DNA from: Nyssa sinensis
Lineage: Eukaryota > Streptophyta > Magnoliopsida > Cornales > Nyssaceae
Length of the DNA: 64,000 nt
Direction of reading: 5' to 3'
Assembly: GCA_008638375.1 (NCBI GenBank)
Contig: CM018032.1
Coordinates: 60,021,382-60,085,381 of the forward strand
Made by a program: the position numbers and the translations under genes. Shown here in pieces: positions 11,851 to 23,560 of this stretch. The notes under the pieces are model-generated. The model saw only the letters and a list, made by a program, of their open reading frames with translations. It had not been told where the DNA came from and ran no database searches. Every line of letters starts with the position of its first letter. Positions within the stretch are counted from its first letter, which is position 1.

Positions 11851-12284
11851 TAGAGCAAGAGATTGTCATGCATGAATGACATGCAGGTTGATGTGTACTT
11901 ACATAGAATGTGGTTTTGAAGTTTGGATAAACATGTAAAAAGCAAAAGTATATTACACATTTAATTCTCTTGAATTATATATATATATATATTTTTAGTT
12001 GATATGCTTTGTTTTCCCTCATTATAGAAACCACTCTAGTATTGCAGACAAAAAAAACAGTACTGTTTATTTTATTTTTCCTATTTTCTTTTATCCTTTC
12101 TTTCATTTTCCTTTTTTTTTTTCCTTTCTATGCTTAGCAAACCACCACCAGGAGTTAAAATGTTCTCCATCTTTCAATCAACACAGGAAGGGGGAGGAGA
12201 GCACGAAGTGGGATTATGCAATTCTATCATGTATGAGTGTATGCATGGGCATGTATATGTGTCTTATGTACAGAGAGAGGGAGT

Positions 12285-12870
12285 GAGAGAGAAGACCGAA
12301 GGAGCCGATGGTGATTGTGGTTTTGTTGTGAGGATCGTCGAAGGATCTGCGTGTTTCTGGCAGTCATGGTTGGCCGTTTGGGAGGGATGAAGAGGTCCGT
12401 GAAGTGGGGCCTGTGGAAGCTTTTGGCATCGATGGTGGTAGGTGGTTTGTGACTGGTGAGCGAATGTGGCGGTTGATGGTCCCAATGGAGGAGCGTGGGA
12501 GATCCGTTTGTTGTCTGTGCGAGATGGGTGTGCTCAGTGATGGTGGTACTAGTTTCTGATAGTGATGGAAACTATGGACCGCGGAGCTAGGTGACAGCGA
12601 GGTGATTATCCCCGGCGGTAGGGTGATTCCAACGGTGTCCCCGAAGGTCGTGCTGCGATGGAGACTTTTGAGAGGGGACATGAGTTGGTGTCTGCAGCAG
12701 TGTGGTGGCCGTCCCCGGTGGGTCTGTGATGAAGCAGGGATGTAAACGGCGGCGGCTGGCAGTGGTGGTTGTGGACTGCCGGTGATGGCTTGGGATGACC
12801 TCAACGTGGTGACGGATTGGTCTCCTCTGTTGTGGCCAGAGAGAGATAAGGGGAGACTAGAGAGAGGTGT
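12285..12870. other. GC-rich, G-skewed segment of unknown origin
   Basis: The plus strand is dominated by GGTGG, GGCGG and GATGG phrases, unlike any other part of the window. Open frames exist on both strands (for example minus 12364-12804), but they are Ser/Pro/His low-complexity with no recognisable domain. It resembles captured 5' leader or intron sequence of a host gene. It is absent from the second copy of block D, so it lies outside that duplication. Confidence 0.35.
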
Positions 12871-13379
12871 GTGGGATCGTTGATGGATGTTTTCTTTTAG
12901 GCCAGGTATCCTAATTTATATTCTCAATTTATTCTAAATGTGAAGGGTAAGATAGAGTGATTTTCAAAAGAAAAATATTATGTATTTTTAATTTATATCT
13001 TTATTTTTTAAAAAAAAACCATATTTTGTTAGACTTAAAATCATCGTATTATCATCATAATTAAAGATATAATTAAAAATAAAAATATAAATTGAGATAC
13101 ATGAGATTTTCGTATCATCTGAGAGATGGAGAGGGGGTGTGGGTTTACTCTTGATGGAAATATGCAGTTGAGGAGCAAAATGTCCGTGGGAGATAAAAAC
13201 AGAAAAAGAATGACTAAAATAACAATAAATAAAGCAATTGCAAGTTGTCAACCTGCAAAGGTGTGCTGGCGGTGGTTGAAACTGACAGGAAGCAATGGGT
13301 TTTGATAATTTGTTACAACTTAGTTGATCCAGTCATGAATTGAATAGGAGGAAGAAGTAGTTGAGTTAAGGGAGGAGAA

Positions 13380-13630
13380 AGGAAAGGTGTCTTTATCAAA
13401 TACTTACATGTCTGAAAATGTATGGTCTATTGGTGTAGGGTTGGAGATAGAGTTAGCCTTTGTGGTTAAGAGTATAGCCAAGAAAGACACACTGAGAGGT
13501 TCCGTGCTGCAGTTTGTGCCGGTTATAGGGCCTGAGGTAAGGGTAACAGAGCCGATTCTTGATCAAAATGATTCAAAAGTTGGGCAAATAATAGATATAG
13601 ATGTATGTATTTTCAAGCAGGGGTAAGCAG
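13380..13630 (+). pseudogene. Decayed coding-like segment, unidentified
   Basis: The open frame at 13387-13626 contains the string FVVKSIAKKDT. The better-preserved paralog at 58771-58986 reads further: DTGRFCAAVCAGYIGPEVRA, then a stretch that ends GGKSADK-stop. This copy has indels and lacks the last part. The composition looks like a real C-terminal exon, but I do not recognise the family. Confidence 0.3.
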
Positions 13631-14214
13631 CAAAATAAACTCCAAAATTGCTAATTACCTCTTCCGAAAGTCATTTTCCAACCACCTAATTAAGCTACGA
13701 GCTCTAACAAGAACAGCTCATGATCAGGGCAAAGTTTGCAGGCTGTATAAAGGAGGAGCATGTTGCCTGCAAGTTTGCAACACACCATTACTAATGTCGA
13801 TAATCCACTATTCCCATTGTTTGCCGATCTCTTTATTGTTTAGGGAGAAAAGATGGATAATTTAGATAAAAGGTTGTCATTGTATTTTTATTGTCCCGCA
13901 CTCGTACAATTTACAAGTCAGGAACTTTTGCCCATTTATCTTATCTTGTAGATAAATTATATTTTAAAGAATTTTTCATTAATTAATTCTAATTTTTTAA
14001 AAATATACTAAAATTATGTTTACAAAAGTAAATTTTAAACTCTCTATCTTAACAATTTAATTTAACAATACTTACAAGAAGGAAAAAAAAACTATATCTG
14101 ATAGTGATGTGGAGTTATCACTTGGGCTGCACTTTAACTATTTTTTTCGAATGAATGAAGTTATTGAGAACTAGGATTGTGGTGTTCTTTTTTTTTGGAT
14201 AGGAATTAAACCAT

Positions 14215-14640
14215 TCTTTTCAAAGTACGACTTGTAATATCATAAAGAGCAATAGCAACAAGATAATTCTCAAACCATACTGTATTACTTTTGCATTCAT
14301 GCACGCTATTTACTAATCAGTCAATTGTTAAATTAGCATCGTGATACACATACTTAAAAGTGACTTCTAAATTCCAAGAATATCTTTTGTTTCCCAACAT
14401 TATATCAATAATTAACTTTAAATCCCCCACAATGTCAACCTTCTTACCATCCTATGCATCAATTCGTACCAACCTTTCTCGAAGAGCTAAAATCACTAAT
14501 TGAGGAACTGAATGATTTCCATTATACCAACTAAATAGTGTCCAACAAATATCCCCTGCATCATTTCTAAGAATTGCTCTAACTCCACCTGAATGATAAA
14601 TTAGATCGGTCTATATCTGAAGTGAAAATCCATAGAGAAT
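14215..14640 (-). mobile_element. LINE-type RNase H domain remnant
   Basis: Reading the minus strand in one frame gives SGGVRAILRNDAGDICWTLF, then LALRERLVRI, then DGKKVDIVGDLKLIIDI, then VTFKYVYHDANLTID. This is the order of conserved elements in the plant RNase H-like domain of LINE non-LTR elements (RVT_3 type): GG-A-IRD, the AE-AL helix, the V-D-D strand, and the Y-R-AN-xAD-LA end. Two in-frame stops (after RIDA and after NLTID) show that it is dead. The copy at about 59735-59870 keeps only its distal part. Confidence 0.65.
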
Positions 14641-15741
14641 TGGCTTCTCATTGCTTTTTCTTTGAGGTACAAAACTATTATGGTGTATAAACAAATTAAT
14701 GTTTGCAAATAATTTTAACTTTTGCAAGAAAAAATGTTCATTTATCATTGTTAAAAATAAAAGCTGAAAATAACAATAAAAAAATTGAAATATGAATTTT
14801 GAATAAAATATGGCTATATATGTTAAATGTGATCATGCATGTGCGGAAGGACGAAGATCATATGACAGATGAAATGGTCTTGATTTATATTTCACAGATG
14901 TAAAATATTCATTCTAACACCTAAGCTTTGAATGATATTCAACTACGTATCAATATTTCCAATCATTGAGGTCGAGCAATGAAAACACAACTTGTAGTGT
15001 TGGAGTATACACCATATTTAGAACGTGGAGTAACATTTGGTTGCACATGTTTGTGCACATATTATGTAATATTTGTGCACATATATTTACATGAGTGTAA
15101 GATTCATGTGAGTATTATGATGAAGGGTTTCATACCTATGTAAGTGTATGTGTATCAATATCTACACAAACACTGTGTCATGAATCGCTATTCTTTTGAT
15201 GTAAATCCTCGATATTTGCTGTAACAATGTGAAACAATTGAATTGTGGGTTTATTAACCACCACGTTCAAAAGAGGTTTATTAAAACACCCATTTGGACC
15301 CTAAATTTTAGGGTAAATCACATGAATATATCCCTTGGTTTATCCGATTTTACTTAACCACCTATATTTTAAAAATGAACAAATATATTTTCTATGGTTT
15401 TGAAATTGAAATGCATCTCTTTTTAAAATTTAGGTGTGTTTGTTCAATTTTCAAAATCTCAAAAGTATGTTTATTCACTTTTAAAATATAGAAGAATAAG
15501 TGAAAATCGGGAAAAACACACGAAATGTATAATTTACCATAAATCTTATTATATTGTCCCTTACTATATATAAATTTATGTCAGACTTCACAGACAATTT
15601 TTATGAATCAATTATTTGGAGTCATTTCTCTATAATATTGTAAATCAATTCCAAACTAGACTTTAAAAGTTTAAAGCCAAATTTGTAAAGAATTTATTTT
15701 TATAGATTTTGGTAAGCTTTATTGTTCCCTGTTATAAATAG

Positions 15742-15985
15742 ACATCAGTGTCACATTATCTTTTACAATAGTAATTGGAATCAGACCAGACGGGAACGGA
15801 CCGGACCGGTCCGGACCGAACCGGTTGGTTCAATCTGAACGATAATGAATTTAGCCTAGCTAGAAGAGAGTGTAATGAATGTCCGGAAAACCAAACTCAA
15901 TTTCTTATAACTCCTCCAACCAAACTTATTTAATTTATTGTAGCCCAAAAGAAAGACTAAGTATTACATACAAAATTACCAAACA
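15742..15985. mobile_element. Insertion specific to first block D, rich in CCGG
   Basis: The flanks are contiguous in the second copy (60490-60515: 'tataaatagacgccatgaaa'), so these ~245 bp are an insertion here or a deletion there. It contains 'gaccggaccggtccggacc' and 'aaccggttggttcaa', the same kind of sequence as the hAT-like element at 55568-56303. It is probably a related but partial element. The open frame at 15879-16085 is not conserved. Confidence 0.45.
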
Positions 15986-17562
15986 TGAAATCAAATTTTA
16001 TTTTAAGAAGAGGGGGTATATATATATATTTCGGTACTTTTCAGTAAAGACATTTTACTATAGAGATTTTCTCTGCCTTTTATGATTCTCAGTCAGGCTT
16101 TCAAAGCTCAGTCAGGTATCCAATACTCTCAAAGTCTCTATAAATAAGGAGCATATTTGCATTTGAAAGCAGGACCAGGAACTCACTCTCTTAGTGCCTT
16201 CTTTCTCCATTATCTTTTCTGACTATTCATTTCTAAAAATATATTTTTTAACTTTATTGTATATCCTTATTTCAGTTTTATATTCATATTTCTACATTAA
16301 CTCTTAGTATTCAGTAAATAAATGGTAAGCTTTTATTTATCATTTATACTATTAATTATATATATATATATATATATGTTCAATGAAAAATTATTTCATG
16401 ATGATTGTGATAATTTCTATAATCTTAACAATATAGCGAGTCTTGTAAAATATTAAAATTATAGACTTCATTAAACTATGTTGACGGACTCATACCTATT
16501 ACTTGCTTCGACTGCACCCTCATTTAAATGAGGATAGTATGATTAGATAAAATAATTACACATTTATGATTTCATGAGATCAGAAAAAGTTGTAGAATAT
16601 AATTAAAAGAGACGAAGCTACATAAAGCTCGGTCATTGAGAAAATTGGGTCGAAACAGACTATAATTTATTCCTTCAAGGAATCAATCGCATGAACCAGA
16701 AGAAGATGAGCAAAATCAGATACTATCATAAATGTGAGAGAGGAAAGGACTCGTACATTTGAAGCATTTAGTAATAACTAGCCATGCGCCGCTTTGAGTG
16801 CTGTGATATAAAGCTAATATTACTACCCACCTGTTTTATACCATATTTGTCAATCCGTTGATGATTATCTGCATCCCAGTAATCGATGATGATGTATGGC
16901 TTCTTTCACTTATTGTCTACAGATACGATTTGGTGATAGATAAGAGTAAAGAGAGTTTTAGTAAGGTTTGATGATGTCGATTGCTTTGTGAGGTATCCAA
17001 CAGCTGAGATCTTTTCGCAAGGTCACTGCAAAAGAACAACTAAAAGATCACAGGAGAAAGCTTGGTGAAGAAGTCTCTGATGCTAAAATCAATAGTTTGG
17101 GAGAGGAATAACAATTTTGTATATTATGTGTGAAATTGTGAGCGCACTTTTTACCCGTCATTCTTATAGGCAATTAGTTTTCATATCATTGAGATCCTCC
17201 CTGTAAATACAGGGATTCATATCAATCTCAGAATTAACTATTTTCTTTATAGGACTATATTTTTGTCCTTGGTATCTTAAGAAATTTGAGAGATTTGTAC
17301 TACTCAGGTCACGAGTTGTACCTTCACGTATCATGATTTACTTAGGGCGACGAATTGTGTGTATACAAGATAATGGGATATTTTTATGAAAAATAACTAA
17401 CGTGATTTCTCATCAATCAATAATTCTTTCTCATTCATTTGAGTAGAGATTTGAAGCTAGAAATTTAAATTAAGCATAGAAAGTGATCAGAGAAATTATT
17501 TTTCAAGGATCTAAAAAGATAGTAGCTGTATCCTTAAAAAAACAGAGTAGCTGTACCAATAA

Positions 17563-17940
17563 AAGAGCCTGAAAGGAAAACCAAAAGAAAGAAAGAAAAA
17601 AATCCCTGCACAGGAAAACTAATCAATGACCTACTGTTTTACTCTGCGGCATAGTATGATACTCTACACAACCGTTTTATACCATCTTTGTCAATGCATT
17701 GATGATTCTCTGCATTGGAGAAATTACTCATTGTGGTGTATGGTGATGGGGAGAGCCTGAAAGGGAAACCAAAAGAAAGAATGAAAAATCCCTGCACAGG
17801 AAAACTATTCAAGGACCTACTGTTTTACTACGCAGCATAGTATACTACTGTACACAACCATTTTATATCATCTTTATCAATGCATTGATGATTCTATGCA
17901 TTGGGTAAATTACTCATTGTGCTGTATGGTGATGAGAAGA
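17563..17940. repeat. Two-copy tandem repeat, period about 190 bp
   Basis: Both units run from 'gagcctgaaagg' through 'aatccctgcacaggaaaact', 'ttgtcaatgcattgatgatt' and 'ctcattgtg' to 'tatggtgatg'. The inverted right arm also has two units (57390-57920), but the second block D has one (about 62130-62320). A more diverged relative is at 16830-16900. No RNA gene could be assigned. Confidence 0.7.
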
Positions 17941-18024
17941 ATTCTTGAATAAAATGCTGCAACATGCAATTTTTAATGATATTCTGTAAAATATAATATG
18001 ATTTTTTTTTTTTAACAAGACATC

Positions 18025-18050
18025 ATATATATATATATATATATATATAT
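18025..18050. repeat. (TA)n microsatellite
   Basis: The counterpart in the inverted arm is at 57308-57326. The run length differs between copies. Confidence 0.9.
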
Positions 18051-19129
18051 GACAAAATGTCAATTACAAAGAAAAAATCTAATGCTGATAAAAGGTGAGA
18101 TTGAAGACTTGGTTTTGGACTTTAAAGTAAACATTTTTTTATGCTAATTTTCCTATATGATCGCATAGCATCATTTATTAGCTGGGAACTTGCAGTGATG
18201 TGCAAACGTAATATACATACAACAACCCTTATAAGTAATAAATAAGTCTATGTTTGACTCCGTATAAGTGGTCCCGAGACAAAATTGATTTCTGCACACA
18301 ACATGTGCACTGTAGTCTTTTCTGAGAGACACTTTGATGAGTCAATTTTAAAATTTGAGATGATATATTATTTTGATTTTTCAAAAATCAACAATGTCAT
18401 TTTTAATATAATATTTGACATTAAAAGTATCTAATGACATTCTATAATATTTATAAAATATAATTTATATATGCAAAGTAAATTTGTAATTCATATCAGT
18501 TTATCTAGTAAATCTCAAATAAAAATGATCGAATTCATGTTATTTTAAGAAGAAAAAAAAAATTATTACACTAAAAAAATGACATTTTAATATTAAAATA
18601 AAATTTGTCAAAATTTAACATTTTTCTATCATAACATTTTAAATTATAAAATTGATATAGATAAAATAATATTTAGCATGCTCTAAAAAAATCTAACTCT
18701 GTGTAGTTCCATACTTTTGCAAGTTTCAAACAATGAGGAGGCATGAATAAAATGTTTTTACAAGACATGCCATTGGTCTTAGTGGGACCCATAAAGCAGA
18801 AAGAAAATGCTGCCTGGTTGGAAAATATTTTTGGATAGGTTTTGCACATCAAATGTTAATGTATTTTTTAATAGAATTCTATTTATATATATATATATAT
18901 ATATATAAATATGTTCCACTAGAATGATAGGTCATATCACAAAAAAACATAATACCATGGTGGGTAACCCACCCTCACAGCCCATCCCATTGGTGAGTAG
19001 TCAATTTTTCCCCCACAATACTGTCTCATCTAACACAAATGCATTGAACCAATAGTGATGCCATCATGTGGGCTAGAATCGCTAGATTAATTAGATTGGA
19101 ATTTAGATATAAAGCACAATTAGCATTAT

Positions 19130-19137
19130 TATAAATA
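19130..19137 (+). promoter_or_regulatory. TATA box of RNase 2
   Basis: TATAAATA lies 61 bp upstream of the ATG, in the same 'attataaataagagtatcat' context as RNases 1 and 5. Confidence 0.75.
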
Positions 19138-19198
19138 AGAGTATCATCCCAACAATTCTTCACACTCTCCCAACAGCTTCTTCCACACTTGTCTCCCA

Positions 19199-20036
19199 AT
19201 GAAGATCCATCTTCTCCATCTCCTTTTTCCCTTTTTGCTTATTTTCTCAAGTGATGCTTATGACCACATCCAACTAGTGCAGACTTGGCCTGTCACCTTT
19301 TGTGCTAGTGGTGCAAATTGTGTTCCAGGGCTCCCCAGAAACTTCACATTGCATGACCTCTGGCCGGCAAATAGCAAAGGAGTGACGATAAGACATTGCC
19401 ATAGCAATACTTCACGTCTCAATTCAACTGTAAGTCTTTCAACTCTTTCTTTGTTGCATGAAAATCCTTTTGGCATTCTAATCTCTTATGTCTTCATATG
19501 CACAGTTTAGTAGACTGAAAGCTGATCTGGTCACGGCTTGGCCTTCTATTGTTTTAAATATGAAAAATGAAGACTTTTGGCAGCATGAATGGTTAAGTCA
19601 TGGTTCATGCACAACACCAAAGCTCACTACAGATGAGTACTTCGAATCAGCCATAAGAGAAAAAAACAAGATTAACTTGTTAAACGTACTTCATGCGTCA
19701 AATATCACTCCAAATAACAGCACGCAAGTTGTTTACACAAGATCTAACATTGAAACTACAGTAAAACGATTTATTGGAAACAACTTTAATATATATGTAT
19801 CGTGCAAAATTGACAACAATAGTACTACTACTCTCCTCTATGAAATATATATTTGCCTTGATGATACAGCCAGGCATTATATCTCATGTCCTCCAAGTCA
19901 GAAAAGAAGAGGTTGTGGTGGGCTGCCAACACAATCAAACATCACTGTTCCCACGGTAAGTTAATGAATTTTTTTCTTTAATTTTTTTTGAGCCAAAATT
20001 ATTTGTTAATTTTCATGTAATTTTGTGCAGTTTTGA
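19199..20036 (+). CDS. RNase 2: S-RNase-like T2 ribonuclease
   Basis: Three exons are proposed: 19199-19429 (77 codons), 19506-19955 (150 codons) and 20031-20036 (Phe-stop), giving a 228-residue secreted protein, normal for S-RNases. The signal peptide is about residues 1-20. The conserved blocks are IQLVQTWPVTFC, the first catalytic region FTLHDLWPA (His52), LVTAWPSI, and the second catalytic motif FWQHEWLSHGSC (His104, Glu105, His109). Eight cysteines are present, with several N-glycosylation sites (NFT, NTS, NST, NIT). The intron in the variable region after SRLNST matches the S-RNase intron position. The family degrades RNA; S-RNases act as pistil determinants that destroy RNA in incompatible pollen tubes. 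One oddity is that the invariant Gly after His52 is Asp, which may weaken activity. Without the second splice, translation would end VS-stop instead. AATAAA is at 20177. Confidence 0.85.
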
Positions 20037-20176
20037 TGCTGCTAATGAAGGGAAGAGTAAGAGTATTGTATGTTACCCGTAGCTGCAGTTTCTCCCAAGT
20101 CTTTAATACTTTCTAGTTGGTTCAATGTCATCGTGGTTTAATGATTAAGGTAGTTTATGTTGTAGCTCTGCAGCGT

Positions 20177-20182
20177 AATAAA
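20177..20182 (+). terminator. Poly(A) signal of RNase 2
   Basis: AATAAA lies about 140 bp after the stop. The same signal in the same context follows RNase 1 at about 7660. Confidence 0.55.
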
Positions 20183-20266
20183 ATTCTAAATTACAATATT
20201 TCCTCTCTTATTTGAACTTCTTATACTACTCCACAGTATTAGATAGTCTTGATAATATGGAAATGG

Positions 20267-20268
<2 letters not shown>

Positions 20269-20310
<42 letters not shown>
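20269..20310. repeat. Long (TA)n microsatellite
   Basis: About 21 TA units downstream of RNase 2. The corresponding run after RNase 1 (7751-7766) is much shorter. Confidence 0.95.
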
Positions 20311-20312
<2 letters not shown>

Positions 20313-20493
20313 TTCTCCCAGTAATTAAGAACTGGCTGCCTAATTAATGCTTCCCATTCGAGTATGCCAATGCGGCCGTCGGTAGTGATATTTACGTAAA
20401 TGTGGTAAAGCTCACTTGGTTCATGTAGTGCTTGTGGTGACTTACAGTTGAACGATGGGTGTTTTTGGTCAAGGGATGGGATAAAGGTGGTAT

Positions 20494-20495
<2 letters not shown>

Positions 20496-20529
<34 letters not shown>
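20496..20529. repeat. (TA)n microsatellite at block edge
   Basis: This marks the right edge of the RNase 2 block that is missing from the inverted arm. In that arm a single (TA)n run at 56448-56476 joins the two flanks. Confidence 0.95.
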
Positions 20530-20531
<2 letters not shown>

Positions 20532-20739
20532 ATGCCTTAATACCAATCTAAAAATATCAACAACCAACCGATCAACATCATCATTGTGAGGTAACTAAGA
20601 TGAGAGAGAAGATGCATTCACCAACTCAGAGAGGTATCAACAAAAAAAATTCCATATACAAATAACTCAGTCAAGTACTCAAAATAAATTCTGTATATAT
20701 ATGCATGTATATATGATATGCATATATACATACATTTCA

Positions 20740-20900
20740 AAATTAAGCAGCATCAAAATATATAGCTTTCACGATGCAGCATTAAAATTTCTGCAATCAC
20801 TGAAGAAGGCCATCAAGAGACATAAAAAAAAAAAATCCAAGGCTTTATCTTTGCTGTCGCCGTCGCCACGAGTGACCACAGCACTGAAGTTTCATAGCTG
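20740..20900 (+). other. Short coding-like segment, unidentified
   Basis: The frame FHDAALKFLQSLKKAIKRHK continues to a stop after LKFHS. It is conserved in the inverted arm (55310-55460, minus) up to the A-run, after which that copy shifts frame. No TATA box, splice context or known domain was seen. It may be a 3' exon fragment carried with the duplication. Confidence 0.2.
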
Positions 20901-21849
20901 AACACATCATGATCCCTATTTCTCAGCATAAATCAAAAGTTACAATATGGTGTTTATACACAGATGGCACTTTTATCTATTTCTGGACAAGTGTCTGACA
21001 TTCTTGAACGTGCCAATTTTTCTTTTTTCCTTCTATTAGAAATTCCACACATGGCCAAAACAGGATGAAATATAGAAATAGAATGGAGTTGGAAAGAGCA
21101 AAAATAAATAAGAGACCTTGTGTAGTTGCATATATGTTATTTAGTGTGTGTCCCAAGTTATGCAATTATTAATTAATCAAAATTATACATTATGTATTAG
21201 CAGCAAGACCCGTGCTCTCCACCGATAAATAAATTAAGTAAAAAATTGCACATGAAGTCATTATTTAATTAAGAATATTATAGTATTATATAGAATAAAG
21301 ATGGTAACTTCTAAAAAGAAAAAAAAAAATTGTGAGTGGAAAAAAAAAAGGATGATAAAAAAAAAAGGGCAGTCAGTCAGTCGACTGTCTAAGGTGACTT
21401 ATTATTACTAAAAAAAAATTGTAACTTCAATAGGGACTTGGACCCGCCTATCACAGAGTTTAAACAGATTTGAGAGAAGAAAAAATAATTTACAAGATAA
21501 AGTTGGGAAAGAAATTTCCATCCTAAACTCTCTATGTTGCCATTCCTACATATTTAGACATGTATCAATGGTAAGAATCTACACGTTTGGCTAAATAATT
21601 GTATTTCTGGATCTAGAAAGCTCACTCCGAAAGTAGTGCTAGTAAATTTTTTTTTTTTTATGAATCGATAAATAATATTCTGTACTAATTTACGCGCATC
21701 AAAGTAAGTTCTCTCCCCGTAACACATGTACTTTCATAATGTTTAATTAGAATATCCTGTTGGGATGACACATGTTTAATTATTTGACTAGTGAACGAAG
21801 TTTGTAATTTATATATGAGTGGTTAAGACAATTGGTGTGATTGGCCAAG

Positions 21850-21906
21850 CTAGTTAAAGAATTTTATTTGGTCAAAACTATTAACCAAATAAAATTCTTT
21901 AACTAG
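21850..21906. repeat. Perfect 23-bp hairpin
   Basis: 21850-21872 and 21884-21906 are exact reverse complements (ends CTAGTTAAAG and CTTTAACTAG), with an 11-nt loop. It has no T-run after it and lies in gene-free DNA specific to the left arm. It could be a tiny inverted-repeat element or a small-RNA foldback. Confidence 0.8.
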
Positions 21907-21931
21907 ACAAAATGTATATTTAGAGACAAAG

Positions 21932-22120
21932 TATTTAGAGATCAAAATACCCTTTACAACATGGCCCTAAAAAAAAAACTAATAACCCACTAAATCCACT
22001 AAAATATTTAGAGATCAAAATACCCTTTACAACATGGCCCTAAAAAAAAAACTAATAAGCCACTAAATCCACTAAAATATTTAGAGATCAAAATAGCCTT
22101 TACAACATGGCCTTAAAAAA
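21932..22120. repeat. Three-copy tandem repeat, period about 73 bp
   Basis: Units begin at about 21932, 22004 and 22077 with 'tatttagagatcaaaata', followed by 'cctttacaacatggcc'. It is absent from the right arm, where 21440-22400 is replaced by the unrelated 54240-54830. Confidence 0.85.
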
Positions 22121-23560
22121 AAAAAAGAACAGAAAATTTAAAAATCTCTACCATGATCAGCGCTAAAATCACAACAATGTACCCCAAATAAAAATACAAA
22201 AATACAATCTATGTTTAAATCGGGTTTCAGTTAATGATCTCCATTGCAGAAGCGGATTCAAGGGTTTAAATAGTGCGGAAATTAAGATGCAAGGATTTTG
22301 AAAGTAAAATAATGTAAAATAGTTGAACATGGCAGAATGATAAAAAATTAAACAAACTTGAAAAGCCAAGTAAGACCAGGACATCACAATAAATTATTAA
22401 TAGCAAATTGTACTTAACGATGGATTTTAAAATGTCCAAGTTGTTTTGAATAATTAAGACACTTAATTAGGGACCCGGACCAATTAACTCTTTAATATAT
22501 AGGAGATTAAATAAAAATTGGGTAAAACATATGGAATGTTTCTGTAATTTATCTTAAATTTGATTATAATATTCCTTACTATATATAAATTTTTGTCAGA
22601 CTTCACAGTCAAATATTATGAATCAATTATTTGGAGTCATTTCTCTATAATGTAAATCAATTCCAATCTAGACTTTAAAAGTTTACAGGCAAATTTGTGA
22701 AGAATTTATTTTTACAGATTTTAGTAAGCTTTATTGTAGAGGGACACAAGGTTCATTGTAAACTTAAGTCTTAAGCAAATACATGATAGTGCATACTAAT
22801 ACCATCTCTACTATCATCACTTTGGAGTTAATAAAAGTGGTTTGAGACCTAAATCCAGGTTTTTGTAGATTAATTGTAGGCATCAATCGTTTAATGGTTG
22901 GATTACACATTAATGTTATATGATTATAGTAATTGTGTTAATGGATAGAAATCTTTGCTTCATAAATAAATATAGGAAAATGCTAAGTTTTTCAAATTTG
23001 TGTCTCAAATTTCTATTTCAAATGATATGTCAATGATATGGTAGTATCACATTAATTACATGATTTAAAGTATTACCTGTAATACAATTCCATATCAATG
23101 TCATATCAATTAAGATAGAGATTTGATATATAATTTTGAAAAAAATAGCATTGCTCATAAATATAATAGCAAATTATATCATTCGTTAAATATTTTAACC
23201 CATGAAATTAAATTAGCAAGATAGAGATTTAAAACTATTAAAACTCTAATGTTTTGGTAAACTAATAGTGATATATTAAAATTTTTTTAATTTTATATAT
23301 TCTCGATTTGTTTTTTTTTTTTTAAATTAAATATAATAATAATATATTTACTAAAATGTGCAATTTTAATATGTTTTAAACTAATTATAGTAATAATTTT
23401 TAAAAAATACTATACTTTTCAAATTTGTATTCCAAATGATGTAGAATTACATTAATTACATGATTTAAAGTATTACCAGTAATTAAATATCATATATTTT
23501 GGAATAGAAATTTAGAATATCATAATCTATTTTTGGTAGTGATGTGGAATTGCCACTTGC

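Larger units (their letters stand above)
10990..12280. repeat. Inverted repeat with an RNase exon-1 pseudogene in each arm
   Basis: The left arm (about 10990-11480) reappears reverse-complemented at about 11520-12260, with an extra ~250 bp in the right arm. Matching landmarks are 'ctttcaatcaacacaggaag' at 12171 against its complement near 11060; the T/C-rich tract at 12065-12130 against the A/G-rich tract at 11120-11170; and the RNase motifs near 11400 against 11600. The arms are diverged but clearly homologous. A transcript through this segment could fold into a long imperfect hairpin. Confidence 0.7.
13030..20100. repeat. Duplicated block D, first copy
   Basis: It is repeated in the same orientation at 58385-64000. 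Landmarks include 'gagatggagagggggtgtgg', 'tacgagctctaacaagaaca', 'caggaactcactctcttagt' and the RNase genes at 19199 and 63602. Its right-hand part (17240 onward) also belongs to the left palindrome arm. Differences include a LINE fragment and about 780 bp (14335-15115) largely missing from the second copy, and an insertion at 15742-15985 present only here. Confidence 0.85.

Noticed and set aside
12364..12804. 146-codon minus-strand open frame in the GC-rich segment
   Set aside because: Ser/Pro/His-rich low complexity, an overlapping frame on the same strand is equally open, and there is no promoter, domain or second copy.
16830..16920. Possible C/D snoRNA from 'tgatgat...ctga'-like motifs
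   Set aside because: The boxes are not placed correctly, no guide duplex could be checked, and the motif belongs to a repeated unit.
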